NCBI RefSeq assembly: GCF_001427105.1
Contig: NZ_LMGI01000002.1
Coordinates: forward strand, 1,323,411 to 1,387,410
Source: Sphingopyxis sp. Root154
GTDB taxonomy: Bacteria > Pseudomonadota > Alphaproteobacteria > Sphingomonadales > Sphingomonadaceae
Length of the DNA stretch: 64,000 nt
Direction: 5' to 3'
Positions within the stretch are counted from its first letter, which is position 1. Every line of letters starts with the position of its first letter. This document shows positions 1-9,911 of the stretch, one piece after another. The notes below the pieces were generated by a model. The model worked only from the letters and a program-made list of their open reading frames with translations. It made no database searches and was not told where the DNA came from. The translations under genes and the position numbers were made by a program.

Positions 1-1532
1 CGCACGCGCCATACCCAGCTATCGCCGCGGCGTTCCCAGCCATCGGGCTCGGGATCGATCCGGAGGGGAATCAGTATCTCGACCTCGGCATCGAAGGGCC
101 GTGCGTTGGTCAGCGTGACCTGCCACAGCCGCGCGTCCTTCTTGTCAGGGTCCGCCTGGACAAGCGTCTGAATCTGCACCGCGGGGCTGGCGCCGATGTC
201 GTAATCGACCCGCTCATCCTTGGCCTTGTCCCCAATCTTCGCCTCGCCGACGAGCAGCCGGCGTCCGCCGATCGTTTCAAACACCGTGACCGCGCCGGCG
301 GGCAGCGCGAGGCCCAGCCCGTCCGATTCGCGGTTCTGCACGCGCAGCCGCATCATCAGCGGCACCGGGTTCCCGCCGTAATTCTGATAGAGCGTCCCCG
401 CATAAAGCTGTTCGACCGCGACCCTGTCCTTCGCCAGCAGCGCCACCTGCTTCTGCCCCTTTGCCGACACATCGACACGAAAGGGGATGCGATAGAATTT
501 GAGGTCGCCCAGATCCTCGGCCGGCGGCGGGGGTGGTGGAGGCGGCGCCGGGGCGGCCACCATCATCGGCGGTGGAGGCGGCCCGCGCCGATCGCGGCGC
601 TGCGCCGTCACGATCACCTCCGACGCCGCATCTTCATCATAGCTCTGCTCGAACTCGATGATCGGCGGCAGCTCCCACAGGGGATGCGTGCTCGTGATGT
701 CCATCGGCCAGCATTTGAGGACGAGCGGCCCCGGGGTGCTGCGCGGCAGCGGCGGGCTGTACATCTTGTTGAGGCGGCCCGCGATCACGTTGAGCTGCGC
801 GCCCGGGAAACTCGTCACCCCGCCGTTCGCGACGGTGATCCAGCCGGTCAGCCCCAGCGTCTTTCCATCGGTGCCGCGATCGGCGACATAATTGGCGGCC
901 CAGTCGAACCCTTCGGCGAGATAGAGGAGCTGCACCTTCACCGTGCGCGCGCCCTTGCTCTCGACGAGCACCGACAGCGTCGGCTTGGCCGAAAGATCCT
1001 TGGGCACCTGGCGATAGAGCATCCGCTCGGGAAGGCCCGAACAGGCGAGCGCCTCGACCCCGGCCGCGGTCTGGACGATCACCCCGCCGTTGGGACCCGA
1101 CTGAATCACCGCGTCCTGTTCGACGACCTTTCCGGTGGCAAGGCTGGTACGCCGCAAGGTGACGCTGCGCTTCAGATAGGCATCGACCAATCCCGCGGGC
1201 GACAGCAACCGCGCGTCGCGATTCTTTTCGATCACCCCGCCGGGCAGGCCGCTGAGCACCGCGGTTTCGGGCAGCAACCCTTCGGCCACGCCTTCGAATC
1301 GCAGCACCGACGTCCCGGCAGGCAGCGTGACGGTGCGCGTTTCGGTGATGAAGGCGAAGCCCTGCGGCCAGTTCGGGTCGATCGGCCCGCCGCCGCGCGA
1401 CGGCGCGCGATAGACGGTGACCGCGGCATCGTCGATTTTGGCCGACACGACGACCGGCGCCGAAGCCTGAGCAAGCGCGGGCGCCGGCGCCAGCAGCGCC
1501 GCGACCCACAACAGCAGCGGCCAGGCCCGCAT
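1..1532 (-). CDS. DUF4139 domain-containing secreted protein (3' end outside window)
   Basis: The frame is open from an ATG at 1532 to the window edge, giving at least 510 residues without a stop; the C-terminus lies beyond base 1. Residues 1-22 form a signal peptide ending in ALAQA, so the protein is exported. The rest resembles the downstream neighbour at 1543-2928 (same N-terminal layout and a DUF4139-like beta-rich C-terminal half), so the two look like diverged paralogues. It differs by a low-complexity proline/alanine linker at about residues 318-340. Just before that linker, residues 305-313 read EVIVTAQRR, which resembles the N-terminal motif of sphingomonad TonB-dependent receptors. 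The molecular function of DUF4139 proteins is not established. The start was chosen because it begins the signal peptide; it lies 10 bases beyond the previous stop, so the pair is probably cotranscribed. Confidence 0.8.
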   Translation of the reverse strand, partial: MRAWPLLLWVAALLAPAPALAQASAPVVVSAKIDDAAVTVYRAPSRGGGPIDPNWPQGFAFITETRTVTLPAGTSVLRFEGVAEGLLPETAVLSGLPGGVIEKNRDARLLSPAGLVDAYLKRSVTLRRTSLATGKVVEQDAVIQSGPNGGVIVQTAAGVEALACSGLPERMLYRQVPKDLSAKPTLSVLVESKGARTVKVQLLYLAEGFDWAANYVADRGTDGKTLGLTGWITVANGGVTSFPGAQLNVIAGRLNKMYSPPLPRSTPGPLVLKCWPMDITSTHPLWELPPIIEFEQSYDEDAASEVIVTAQRRDRRGPPPPPMMVAAPAPPPPPPPPAEDLGDLKFYRIPFRVDVSAKGQKQVALLAKDRVAVEQLYAGTLYQNYGGNPVPLMMRLRVQNRESDGLGLALPAGAVTVFETIGGRRLLVGEAKIGDKAKDERVDYDIGASPAVQIQTLVQADPDKKDARLWQVTLTNARPFDAEVEILIPLRIDPEPDGWERRGDSWVWRV

Positions 1533-1542
1533 CGCGTGGATC

Positions 1543-2928
1543 TCAGTAACGCGAATCGAATGTGACGGTCAGGTCGACCTTGCCGTTCGCGGGCACCGGC
1601 ACCTGCCATTCGACGCGGTCGGCCGAAATGCGCTCGCCCTTCAGGCTTTCGTCGCTGATCCGGACGTCGCCATAAAGGCCGTCCTGCGCGAGCAGCACCG
1701 TGACCGGCGCCGGGCGCGCGTTGCTGACGGTGTATTTCATCTTGGTCACCCAGCGCGAATCGCCCTTGCGCGTGCGCGACACGACGGTCGGCTGGACCTT
1801 CACGTCGAAGGCATCGCCGGTGCGCAGCGACATCGCCGATCCCATCGGCGTGTGGCCGATGGCATTTTCGCCGATAAACTGCGGGTCGCCGCGCGCGTCG
1901 CGCATATAGACGCGAATCGTCCCTGCGGGCAGCTGATCGCCGAGCCCGCCCTGCCGCGACGTCGAGAAGCGCAGCACGCTCGCGGTGCTGACGGGCTCGT
2001 TGTTGCTGCCGAGCCAGCGATTGACATATTCATAGGTCGATCGCGCGGGCGCGCCCTTCACGTCGAGGAAACTCACCTGCTTCTGCTGCGCGTTGGCGAT
2101 CGTCGTCCGCTGCGCGAGCGGGTAGAGATAATAGTCGCCGAGCCGTTCGCGGTCGTTCGATTCGGTCCCCGCCGAATCCATCGCGCCGCTCATCTGGCGA
2201 AAGCCCCCGCCCCCGCCCGGGCTACCCGCGACGAGCAGGGTGCGCGCATTGGTGAAGGTCGTGCCGGTGCTGTTGGTCAGCGTCACCCAGCCCTGAATAT
2301 CCATCGCGCCCTTCGCGGCGTCGAACAGCGCAACATAGTCGGCGGTCCAGCCGAGGTTCGGGGTGAGATAGGACAGTCGCGTCGGGACGGTGCCGGCATT
2401 GGCCGCATCTACCGTCACCGACAATGTCGGGCGCGCGCGCAGATTCGGCGGCAGCCGGTCGAACACCGCGCGGACGGGCAGGCCGTCATCGCGCAGCACC
2501 TCGATCCGTTCGCCGATCTGCAGCACGATGCCGCCGTTCGCCGCGAGCACCTTCGCGCGCTCGGTGCGCTCGGCGCCGGTCGCGGGGTTGGTGCGGACCA
2601 GGGTGATCGACTGGCCGACCGCCTTGTCCATCAGCTTGTCGGGGGTGAGCAGGTCGAAATCGAAATTCTGTTCGACGATTCCGATGCCGGGGCCCGAGAG
2701 AGTTACGGTTTCGGGGCGGATGCGCGCCGACACGTCGGGAAACTCGATGCGGTTGCGCCCGGCGGCGACGCTCAGTTGGCGGTCGTCCTGCACCAGCGAC
2801 TGGCCATTATTATATATCGTGACCGCGACATCGCCCTGCGCGTTGCCGGTCGCGGCGTCCTGCGCAAAAAGGGGTGCCGACGTCCCGCCGACGAGCAGCG
2901 GCAAACAGGCCAAGGCCAACACGCGCAT
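1543..2928 (-). CDS. DUF4139 domain-containing secreted protein
   Basis: This 461-residue protein has a signal peptide (residues 1-22, ending PLFAQ). It has a short beta-rich N-terminal segment (about 30-110) and a DUF4139-type C-terminal domain (about 180-460) containing YLTPNLGWTADY, typical of this family. Such proteins are predicted to be periplasmic or surface beta-rich proteins; no enzymatic function is known. The gene is followed 10 bases later by its paralogue at 1-1532. Its start codon lies directly after a U-tract terminator whose 3' stem arm, GGGGAGG, is also the only good ribosome-binding site, seven bases before the ATG. Translation may therefore be limited by that hairpin (inference). 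Confidence 0.85.
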   Translation of the reverse strand: MRVLALACLPLLVGGTSAPLFAQDAATGNAQGDVAVTIYNNGQSLVQDDRQLSVAAGRNRIEFPDVSARIRPETVTLSGPGIGIVEQNFDFDLLTPDKLMDKAVGQSITLVRTNPATGAERTERAKVLAANGGIVLQIGERIEVLRDDGLPVRAVFDRLPPNLRARPTLSVTVDAANAGTVPTRLSYLTPNLGWTADYVALFDAAKGAMDIQGWVTLTNSTGTTFTNARTLLVAGSPGGGGGFRQMSGAMDSAGTESNDRERLGDYYLYPLAQRTTIANAQQKQVSFLDVKGAPARSTYEYVNRWLGSNNEPVSTASVLRFSTSRQGGLGDQLPAGTIRVYMRDARGDPQFIGENAIGHTPMGSAMSLRTGDAFDVKVQPTVVSRTRKGDSRWVTKMKYTVSNARPAPVTVLLAQDGLYGDVRISDESLKGERISADRVEWQVPVPANGKVDLTVTFDSRY

Positions 2929-2965
2929 AAAAAAACCTCCCCGCAGGATATGTCCCGCGGGGAGG
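2929..2965 (-). terminator. Intrinsic terminator overlapping the ribosome-binding site of the next gene
   Basis: On the minus strand a perfect 9-bp stem (CCTCCCCGC, 2957-2965 as complement, with GCGGGGAGG, 2936-2944 as complement) encloses a 12-base loop. Seven U residues (2935-2929) follow and the ATG of the DUF4139 gene comes immediately after. It lies 42 bases past the stop of the DUF4167 gene. The right arm is a strong Shine-Dalgarno sequence, so termination and translation initiation use the same bases. Confidence 0.85.
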
Positions 2966-3007
2966 CTATGTCATGCGAATCGGAAAAACCAGCGTGAAAT
3001 CGCTGAC

Positions 3008-3916
3008 TTATTCGGCCGCTTCGACGTCGGTGTTGCGCGTCGCCAGCGTGCGGCGCGTGCGGCGCGGCTTGGCAGCCGGCGCTTCACCCTCGGCATCGCT
3101 TTCGGCGCTGCGTTCGGGACGGCCGATCGCGGGCGGCAGGACCGCGGTGTCGATCCCGGCGTCGCCCTTATCGGCGCTGTCTTCCTGGCGCGGACGGCGG
3201 GCCGGGCGGCGCGCGGGACGCGGAGCGGGTTCCTGCTCGGCGGCCTCTTCGCGCACGGGGGCTTCGCTGCGATCGTTCCGGTCGCCTTGCGCTTCATCCT
3301 CGTCACGGTTGCGAACAGGACGCGCGCGCGCCGACTGGCGGTTGCCGCGATTATCATCGTCGCGATTGCCGCGCGGTTCGCGGTTGCCGCGATTGTCGTC
3401 GTCACGGTTGCCGCGATTGTCGCGCGGGGCCCGGTCGCCCCGATCGTTGCGGTCGCCCCGATCGTTACCGCGATCGTTCCGCTCGCCGCGGTCGTCGCCA
3501 TTGTCGCCGTCGTCGCGGCCGGTGTCGGCTTCGAAATCGCTGTCGGTATCGTCGTGGCCGTCGAAATCTTCGACGCCGCGAATCTCGCGGCTGCGGTCGT
3601 GGCTGCGTTCCTGTCCGTTCGCCGCGTTCTTTTCTTCCTGCCGGGCGCGGAAGTCGCTCACGACGCGGAAATAATGGTCGGCGAACTGCAGATAATATTC
3701 GGTCTGGACCCGGTCGCCGGCAAGCTGCGCGTCGCGCGCGAGGTTGCGGTACTTCTCGATCATCTGGGCGCCGTTGCCGCGCGCGCGGCTGTCGATGCGG
3801 TTGGCCTGATCGACACCGCCGCGTCCACCCGACTGCGGCCGATTATTGTTGTTGCTGTTGTTGTTACGGCCGCGACGGCGACCGTTCTGTCGGTTGTTCA
3901 TGTTCAACTGAGACAT
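3008..3916 (-). CDS. DUF4167 domain protein, arginine/aspartate-rich
   Basis: A 302-residue protein. Residues about 30-95 contain the DUF4167 core (helical, with MIEKYRNLARDAQLAGDR and YYLQFADHYFRVV), preceded by an N/R-rich basic tail. Everything after about residue 100 is low complexity: alternating R, D, N and G, including a 14-residue tandem repeat, then a proline/arginine tail. This composition suggests an intrinsically disordered, possibly nucleic-acid-binding protein; that is inference. In many alphaproteobacteria this family is encoded beside prmC-prfA, as here (259 bases downstream of prmC). An alternative start is the ATG at 3901 (MNNRQNG). The 3917-4175 gap holds no recognisable gene. 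Confidence 0.8.
   Translation of the reverse strand: MSQLNMNNRQNGRRRGRNNNSNNNNRPQSGGRGGVDQANRIDSRARGNGAQMIEKYRNLARDAQLAGDRVQTEYYLQFADHYFRVVSDFRARQEEKNAANGQERSHDRSREIRGVEDFDGHDDTDSDFEADTGRDDGDNGDDRGERNDRGNDRGDRNDRGDRAPRDNRGNRDDDNRGNREPRGNRDDDNRGNRQSARARPVRNRDEDEAQGDRNDRSEAPVREEAAEQEPAPRPARRPARRPRQEDSADKGDAGIDTAVLPPAIGRPERSAESDAEGEAPAAKPRRTRRTLATRNTDVEAAE
3338..3421 (-). repeat. 42-bp tandem repeat inside the DUF4167 gene
   Basis: Two near-identical 42-base units begin at 3338 and 3380 and encode GNRDDDNRGNREPR-like repeats. A shorter 18-base repeat (RNDRGD) follows at about 3430-3470. The period is a multiple of three, so copy-number change would keep the frame. Confidence 0.7.
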
Positions 3917-4175
3917 CCTGTCGATAAGCTAATAAGCTACGCCAACCCCTTTTGGCCGACCGCGCCACCTGCGCGTCGTGCCCGCGCTCCTTGCGCGGCC
4001 TTGCCCTTTACCGCTTGCACCGGACCCCACGGTCCCGCGCCAGCATCGTAAGTGGGAAGCAGACCAGTCGGACCAGTATCGATGCTGTCCGCATCGCCAA
4101 AGGGACCCCGATCAGGTCTGTGAGCCGCCCCTACCGCGCTTTGTAGCGGAAACCAAGCAAATTCTTGTGGGGCCG

Positions 4176-5000
4176 TCAGGCGCGGGTCAGCAAAAGCGCC
4201 CTGTCGCGGCCGCCCAGATCCTGTCTGCCGGCGACCTTGAATCCCGCAGTTTCGGCGAGCTCACCAACTAAGATGTGTTGCGTTTGCCCGATTTCAAGGG
4301 CCGCCAGGCCGCCGGGCGCCAAAAGGCGCGGCAAATCGGGGATGATGCGGCGATAGTCGTCGAGCCCGTCGGCGCCGGCAAAAAGCGCGCCCGCGGGCTC
4401 GTGCCCGGCGACATCGGGCATCAATTGTTCATCGTCGGCGATGTACGGCGGGTTGCAGAGGATGAGGTCGAACCGCCCCTCGATACCCGCGCTCCAATCG
4501 CCCAATCGAAATTCGCTGCGATCCGTCAACCCCAGCGCATCGGCGTTGGCGCGCGCATAGACCAGCGCCGCCTCGCTCGCATCGATCCCCAGCCCCGTCG
4601 CGCGCGGCCATTCGGCCAGTGCCGCGAGGAGCAGGGTTCCGGGGCCGGTGCCCAGATCGAGCACATGGCTCGGCGCGCCAGCGCCGAAATGCCGAACCGA
4701 CGCTTCGATCAACGTCTCGCTATCCGGCCGCGGAATCAGCGCGCCGGCGCCGACCTTCAGCCGGATCGTCCAGAAATCGCGATAACCGACGATATAGGCG
4801 ACGGGTTCGTGCAGCAGCCGCCGTTCAACCAGTGCTGTGAAACCCTCGGGCACGGTAAAGCGCGCCGGATCGAGCAGCAGCGCCTGCCACTCGACGCCCA
4901 GCGCGTGCGCCATCAAGAGTTCGGCATCGAGGCGCGGCGTGTCGGACACCGCCGCGAGCCGCTGCGCCGCGTCGCGCAGCGCGGACGCGACGTCAGTCAC
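4176..5000 (-). CDS. prmC: Peptide chain release factor N5-glutamine methyltransferase PrmC
   Basis: A 274-residue class I methyltransferase that uses S-adenosylmethionine to methylate the glutamine of the GGQ motif in release factors, raising termination efficiency. The N-terminal helical substrate-binding domain spans residues 1-80. The SAM motif [10 protein letters not shown] is at 115-124 and the diagnostic catalytic NPPY is at 183-186. Length fits the family. The start overlaps the end of prfA by 8 bases, so the enzyme is translationally coupled to one of its substrates. The operon order is hisS-prfA-prmC. Confidence 0.96.
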   Translation of the reverse strand: MTDVASALRDAAQRLAAVSDTPRLDAELLMAHALGVEWQALLLDPARFTVPEGFTALVERRLLHEPVAYIVGYRDFWTIRLKVGAGALIPRPDSETLIEASVRHFGAGAPSHVLDLGTGPGTLLLAALAEWPRATGLGIDASEAALVYARANADALGLTDRSEFRLGDWSAGIEGRFDLILCNPPYIADDEQLMPDVAGHEPAGALFAGADGLDDYRRIIPDLPRLLAPGGLAALEIGQTQHILVGELAETAGFKVAGRQDLGGRDRALLLTRA

Positions 5001-6060
5001 CCAATCCCGCCAGCCGCTGCGCCTGATCCTCGGCGATCAACGCGTCGATCAGCTCGTCCATCGCGCCCTCGATGATTTCGGGCAGACGGTGGAGCGTCAG
5101 GTTGATGCGGTGGTCGGTGACGCGCCCTTGCGGGAAATTATAGGTGCGGATGCGTTCGGAGCGGTCGCCCGACCCGACCATCGACTTGCGCGCCGACGCC
5201 TCGGCGCTGTGGATCTTCTCGCGCTCGAGGTCATAGAGCCGCGCGCGCAGCACCTGCATCGCCTTCGCACGATTCTTGTGCTGACTGCGCTGGTCCTGCT
5301 GGATCACGACGAGGCCGCTCGGGATATGCGTGATGCGAATCGCCGAGTCGGTCGTGTTGACGTGCTGCCCGCCCGCGCCCGACGCGCGATAGATGTCGAT
5401 CTTGAGGTCGCTGTCGTTGATCGCGACGTCGACCTCCTCGGCCTCGGGCAGCACCGCGACCGTCGCGGCGCTGGTGTGGATGCGCCCCTGGCTTTCGGTC
5501 GCGGGAACGCGCTGGACGCGGTGGACGCCGCTTTCGAACTTCAATTTGGCGAAGACGCCCTGCCCCGTCACCGACGCGACGACTTCCTTGTACCCGCCCA
5601 TTTCGGCTTCGTTCGCCGAAATGACTTCGACCTTCCAGCCCTGCCCATCGGCGTAGCGGCTGTACATGCGCAGCAAATCGCCCGCGAACAGCGCCGCCTC
5701 GTCGCCGCCGGTCCCGGCGCGGATTTCGAGCATCGCCGCGCGCTCATCGGCGACATCCTTAGGGAGCAATTTGATCGCAAGATCATGCTCGGCGGCGGGC
5801 AAGGCTTCCTCGACCGCGGCGATCTCCTCCGCCGCCATCGCTTTCATCTCGGGATCGGCGAGCATTTCGTTCAGCGACATGAGTTCGCCGCGCAGCCGCA
5901 CGACCTCGCGCGCCGCGGTCGCAACGGGTTCGAGCTCGGCAAACTCCTTCGACGCCGCAACGAAATCGACCGGTGCCATATCGCCCGTCGCCATGCGCGC
6001 TTGCAACGCCGCGTGACGCTCGATGATGGCGTCGATCTGCTTTTCGGAAACATTAGCCAT
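4993..6060 (-). CDS. prfA: Peptide chain release factor 1
   Basis: A 355-residue class I release factor recognising UAA and UAG stop codons on the ribosome. The PAT tripeptide (residues 186-188), which reads the stop codon, and the GGQ motif (230-232), which promotes peptidyl-tRNA hydrolysis, are both present. Gln232 is the target of the neighbouring PrmC. The start ATG shares one base with the hisS stop (TGATG), and the 3' end overlaps prmC by 8 bases, indicating coupled translation along the operon. Confidence 0.97.
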   Translation of the reverse strand: MANVSEKQIDAIIERHAALQARMATGDMAPVDFVAASKEFAELEPVATAAREVVRLRGELMSLNEMLADPEMKAMAAEEIAAVEEALPAAEHDLAIKLLPKDVADERAAMLEIRAGTGGDEAALFAGDLLRMYSRYADGQGWKVEVISANEAEMGGYKEVVASVTGQGVFAKLKFESGVHRVQRVPATESQGRIHTSAATVAVLPEAEEVDVAINDSDLKIDIYRASGAGGQHVNTTDSAIRITHIPSGLVVIQQDQRSQHKNRAKAMQVLRARLYDLEREKIHSAEASARKSMVGSGDRSERIRTYNFPQGRVTDHRINLTLHRLPEIIEGAMDELIDALIAEDQAQRLAGLGD

Positions 6061-7307
6061 CAGAGTGCGCGGACGACCGCCTCGACCTGCTTTGCCCGGT
6101 CGCCATCACCACGGACATTGATATGGAGAGCGCCATCGCGCGTGCCGACCGAGATCAGGGCATACGCGGGAATTTTCGCCGCCTTGTCGAAGCGCTTGCG
6201 CGGCGAGCCGCTCGCGACGATTTCGGTCGCGAAACCGCCGTTGCGCAGCGCCGCGAGCGCCTTCATCGCGACCGCGAGCTGGCTGTCGTCCTCAACAGCG
6301 ATCACGGCATCGAGACGCGTGTCGATGACATCGTCGGCGAGCAGCATCGCCAGCCGCTCGATCCCCGCCGCCCAGCCCACCGCCGGGGTCGCGGGACCGC
6401 CAAGATTCTCGATCAACCCGTCGTAGCGCCCGCCGCCGAGCACCGTGCCCTGCGCGCCGAGCCGTTCGGTGACGAATTCGAACGCGGTGTGGCGATAATA
6501 GTCGAGCCCGCGCACGAGCCGCGCGTTGCGTTCCCAAGCGACGCCCGCGGCGTCGAGGCCGGAGGTGACCGCGCCGAAGAAATCCTGCGCCTCGCCGGTA
6601 AGGAACGCGTCGATGTCGGGCGCGCTGTCGGCGATCGGGCGGTCCTTCGGGTCCTTGCTGTCGAGGATGCGCAGCGGATTCTTGTCGAGCCGCGCGAGGC
6701 TGTCTTCGGACAGATCACCGCGGTGCGCTTCGAAATGCTCGACCAGCGCCGCGCGCCATGCATCGCGACTCGCGGCATCGCCGAGCGTGTTGAGTGTCAG
6801 CGTCACGCCCTCGCTTATGCCAAGCTCTTTCAGGAGCTGGTCGGCGAACACGAGCAGTTCGGCGTCGGCCAGCGGGCTGTCGCTGCCGAGCACTTCGGCG
6901 TCGAGCTGGTGGAATTGACGATAACGTCCCTTTTGCGGGCGCTCGTAACGGAACAGCGGGCCATGCGTCGCGACCTTCAGCGGCGCGAAATGCTGCCAGC
7001 CGTTGGTGACATAGGCGCGTGCAATGCCCGCGGTGAATTCGGGACGCAGCGTGATCGATTCGCCGCCGCGATCCTCGAACGAATACATTTCCTTCGACAC
7101 GACGTCGGTCGTCTCGCCCAAGGAGCGCGCGAACACCGCGGTCGGCTCGATCACCGGCACTTCGATGCGCTTGTAGCCATAGAGGCGGCGCACGCGTTCG
7201 AACGTCTCGACGACGTGCGCGAAACGGTCGGCGAAATCGCCAAGCATGTCCTGGGTGCCGCGTACCGCCTGCGGCGTTGGAATTTTCGCGCTTTTGTCCT
7301 TGCTCAT
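6060..7307 (-). CDS. hisS: Histidine-tRNA ligase
   Basis: A 415-residue class II aminoacyl-tRNA synthetase charging tRNA-His. The start at 7307 ([10 protein letters not shown]) precedes the conserved VRGTQDM. Motif 2 is visible as [16 protein letters not shown], the histidine-specific loop as [14 protein letters not shown], and motif 3 near AGIERLAML. The C-terminal anticodon-binding domain covers roughly residues 325-415. The open frame continues far upstream of 7307 with no family resemblance, so the longer form is rejected. The gene heads the hisS-prfA-prmC unit and is divergent from the M61 peptidase gene across about 93 bases. Confidence 0.97.
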   Translation of the reverse strand: MSKDKSAKIPTPQAVRGTQDMLGDFADRFAHVVETFERVRRLYGYKRIEVPVIEPTAVFARSLGETTDVVSKEMYSFEDRGGESITLRPEFTAGIARAYVTNGWQHFAPLKVATHGPLFRYERPQKGRYRQFHQLDAEVLGSDSPLADAELLVFADQLLKELGISEGVTLTLNTLGDAASRDAWRAALVEHFEAHRGDLSEDSLARLDKNPLRILDSKDPKDRPIADSAPDIDAFLTGEAQDFFGAVTSGLDAAGVAWERNARLVRGLDYYRHTAFEFVTERLGAQGTVLGGGRYDGLIENLGGPATPAVGWAAGIERLAMLLADDVIDTRLDAVIAVEDDSQLAVAMKALAALRNGGFATEIVASGSPRKRFDKAAKIPAYALISVGTRDGALHINVRGDGDRAKQVEAVVRAL

Positions 7308-7400
7308 GCGCGGCGCATCTAATGGTTTTTCGTCGAAAGGCAAAGTGCGCTTGCAGAGCCGCCGCTGGACCTGCGCTCCATTTGGCGGCAGAGGTGCGGC

Positions 7401-9335
7401 ATGAAAAAAGCACTGTTCGTCGCAGCGGCGGTCATCGCCGCACCCATCGCCTTTTCGCCCGCCACCGCCCAGGACGGCAACAGCCGCCCCCAGCCGGTGG
7501 TCCAGCCGCTGACCATTCCGCTGCCCGCCGACCGGCCCTATCCGGGCACGATGCAGCTCAAGGTCGACGCGACCGACTTCGCCCGCGGCATCTTCCATGT
7601 GCGCCAGACGATCCCCGTGGCGAAGGCGGGGAAGCTCACCCTGCTCTATCCCGAATGGCTTCCGGGCAAGCACGCGCCGCGCGGCGCGATCGCCGAAATG
7701 GCGGGTTTCAGGGCGAGCGCCGGCGGCAAATCGTTGATCTGGACGCGCCAGCCGACCGACGTCTACGCCTTCGACATCGATGTTCCCGCGGGCACGAAGA
7801 GCATCGACATCACCTTCGACTTCCTCTCGCCGACACGGACGAGCGAGGGTCGCGTCGTCGTAACCCCGGCGATGATGAACCTGCAGTGGGAGCAGGTCAG
7901 CCTCTACCCCGCGGGCTATTTCACCCGCGCGATCCCGGTGCAGCTCGAAGTCACGCTGCCTGACGGCTGGACCGGCGCCTCGGCGCTCGACGGGCTCAAA
8001 GTGTCGGGCAACCGCTACAGCTACGCGCCGACCAATTATGAGGTGCTCGTCGACAGCCCGATGTTCGCCGGCAAGTTTTTCCGCAAATGGGACCTCGGCA
8101 ACAAGGTGACTCTCAACGTCGTCGCCGACGAACCCAAATATCTCGAGGCAAGCCCCGACCATATCGCGCGCCACGCCGCGCTGGTGTCCGAAGCCGTCGC
8201 GCTGTTCGGCGTCCGCCATTTCGACCGCTATGAATTCCTGCTCGCGCTCACCGACGAACTCGGCGGCATCGGGCTCGAACATCATCGGTCGAGCGAAAAC
8301 AGCCGCAATGTCGACTATTTCACCAAATGGAACGACAATGACAGCGAGCGCGGACTGCTTCCGCACGAGCTGACGCACAGCTGGAACGGCAAATACCGCC
8401 GCCCAGACAAGATGTGGACCCCCGACTATCGCACCCCGATGCAGGACAATCTGCTGTGGGTTTACGAAGGACAAACCAGCTTCTGGGACCTCGTCCTCGC
8501 CGGCCGCTCGGGAATGCAGTCGAAGGAGATGATCCTCGCCGAATGGGCGACCAATGCCGGCAGTTACAGCGTCCAGCCGGGGCGCCAGTGGCGTTCGGTC
8601 GAAGATACGACGCTCGACCCGATCATCGCGGCGCGCAAACCCAAGCCGTTCGCGAGCTGGTCGCGCAGCGAGGATTATTACAACGAAGGGTCGCTGATGT
8701 GGCTCGACGCCGACATGTTGATTCGGCAGGCGACGAACAACGCCAAGAGCCTCGACGATTTCGCCCGCGCCTTTTTCGGCGGGCGCGAGGGCGACTGGGG
8801 GCAGGACACCTATGATTTCGACGATGTCGTCGCGGCGCTGAACGCGGTTCACCCCCATGACTGGGCGAGCTTCCTGCGTGAACGCATGCAGGCGAGCGGG
8901 CGGCCGGCGCCCACCGGCGGGATCGAGCGCGCGGGATACCGCCTCGTCTGGCGCGACGCGCCCAATGTCTATGACCGCGACCGCATGGCGCAGGCGAAGA
9001 ATACCGACCTCACCCATTCGCTGGGGATGACGATCGACAAGGACGGCGTTGCGACCGGTATCCTGTGGGACGGTCCCGCGTTCAAGGCCGACATCGTGGG
9101 CGGCACGAAGATCGTCGCGGTCGATGGGCTGAGCTACAGCCGCGAGCGGATCGAAGCGGCGATTCGCGCCGCAACCGACGCCAAGACCCCGGTGCGCCTG
9201 CTCGTCGAACGCGGCGGGCGCTATCGCAACATCGAGATCGACTATCATGCCGGGCTGCGCTGGCCGCATCTCGAAAAAACCGGGAGTGGCCCCGACTGGT
9301 TCGATCCGCTATTGGCGCCGCGCCGCCGCCTGTAA
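7401..9335 (+). CDS. M61 family metallopeptidase with PDZ domain
   Basis: A 644-residue exported peptidase with a signal peptide (residues 1-23, ending ATAQ). The zinc site is complete: HELTH at 322-326 supplies two histidines and the catalytic glutamate, and Glu356 in [10 protein letters not shown] is the likely third ligand, 30 residues on as in M61 enzymes. An N-terminal beta domain covers about 35-230 and a PDZ-like region about 515-615 ([13 protein letters not shown]). M61 enzymes are glycyl aminopeptidases or endopeptidases; substrate here is unknown and the location is inferred to be periplasmic. The inorganic pyrophosphatase gene follows 39 bases later on the same strand. Confidence 0.93.
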   Translation: MKKALFVAAAVIAAPIAFSPATAQDGNSRPQPVVQPLTIPLPADRPYPGTMQLKVDATDFARGIFHVRQTIPVAKAGKLTLLYPEWLPGKHAPRGAIAEMAGFRASAGGKSLIWTRQPTDVYAFDIDVPAGTKSIDITFDFLSPTRTSEGRVVVTPAMMNLQWEQVSLYPAGYFTRAIPVQLEVTLPDGWTGASALDGLKVSGNRYSYAPTNYEVLVDSPMFAGKFFRKWDLGNKVTLNVVADEPKYLEASPDHIARHAALVSEAVALFGVRHFDRYEFLLALTDELGGIGLEHHRSSENSRNVDYFTKWNDNDSERGLLPHELTHSWNGKYRRPDKMWTPDYRTPMQDNLLWVYEGQTSFWDLVLAGRSGMQSKEMILAEWATNAGSYSVQPGRQWRSVEDTTLDPIIAARKPKPFASWSRSEDYYNEGSLMWLDADMLIRQATNNAKSLDDFARAFFGGREGDWGQDTYDFDDVVAALNAVHPHDWASFLRERMQASGRPAPTGGIERAGYRLVWRDAPNVYDRDRMAQAKNTDLTHSLGMTIDKDGVATGILWDGPAFKADIVGGTKIVAVDGLSYSRERIEAAIRAATDAKTPVRLLVERGGRYRNIEIDYHAGLRWPHLEKTGSGPDWFDPLLAPRRRL

Positions 9336-9374
9336 AAGATTCGGCGGAGAACAGATAAAGGACTGACTTCTCCC

Positions 9375-9911
9375 ATGCGCATCGACCTGATTCCCGCCGG
9401 CGACAGCCCGCCCGACAGCCTCAACGTCCTGATCGAAGTTCCGATCGGCGGCGAGCCGGTGAAATATGAATTCGACAAGGCGAGCGGCGCGCTGTTCGTC
9501 GACCGCTTCCTGCACACCCCGATGCGCTATCCCGCCAATTACGGCTTCGTCCCGCACACACTGGGCGAGGATGGCGATCCGCTCGATGCCCTCGTCGTCG
9601 CGCGTTCGCCGATCGTCGCGGGCGCGGTGGTCAAGTGTCGCCCGATCGGCGTGCTCATGATGGAAGACGATGCCGGCGGCGACGAGAAATTGCTATGCGT
9701 GCCGGTCAACAAGACTTTCCCCTATTATGCCGATGTCGCGAGCTACACCGACATGCCGCCGATCGTGCTGCAGCAAATCGAGCATTTCTTCACCCACTAT
9801 AAGGATCTCGAACCCGGCAAATGGGCGAAGCTCAACGGCTGGGGCGATGTGAATGAGGCGAAGCGCATCATCGTCGAATGCATCGAGCGCGCGAAGAAGG
9901 TCGGCTTCTAA
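9375..9911 (+). CDS. ppa: Inorganic pyrophosphatase
   Basis: A 178-residue soluble family I pyrophosphatase hydrolysing PPi to two phosphates and so pulling biosynthetic reactions forward. The family signature DGDPLDALV is at about residues 65-73, and the active-site residues in VPIGGEPVKYEFDK and MRYPANYGFVP are present. Length matches bacterial hexameric enzymes. Its TAA overlaps the TAG of the convergent mscS-like gene by three bases, leaving no room for an intergenic terminator. Confidence 0.97.
   Translation: MRIDLIPAGDSPPDSLNVLIEVPIGGEPVKYEFDKASGALFVDRFLHTPMRYPANYGFVPHTLGEDGDPLDALVVARSPIVAGAVVKCRPIGVLMMEDDAGGDEKLLCVPVNKTFPYYADVASYTDMPPIVLQQIEHFFTHYKDLEPGKWAKLNGWGDVNEAKRIIVECIERAKKVGF

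Noticed and set aside
2390-4051. A 553-codon plus-strand frame with a hydrophobic Val/Ala/Ile-rich stretch that looks like a membrane protein
   Set aside because: The hydrophobic run is the complement of the Arg/Asp/Asn repeats of the DUF4167 gene, and the frame crosses two unrelated genes.
7308-9269. N-terminal extension of the hisS frame to a 1069-residue protein
   Set aside because: The extension lies antisense to the M61 peptidase gene, has no aminoacyl-tRNA synthetase similarity, and the normal hisS start at 7307 gives the right length.
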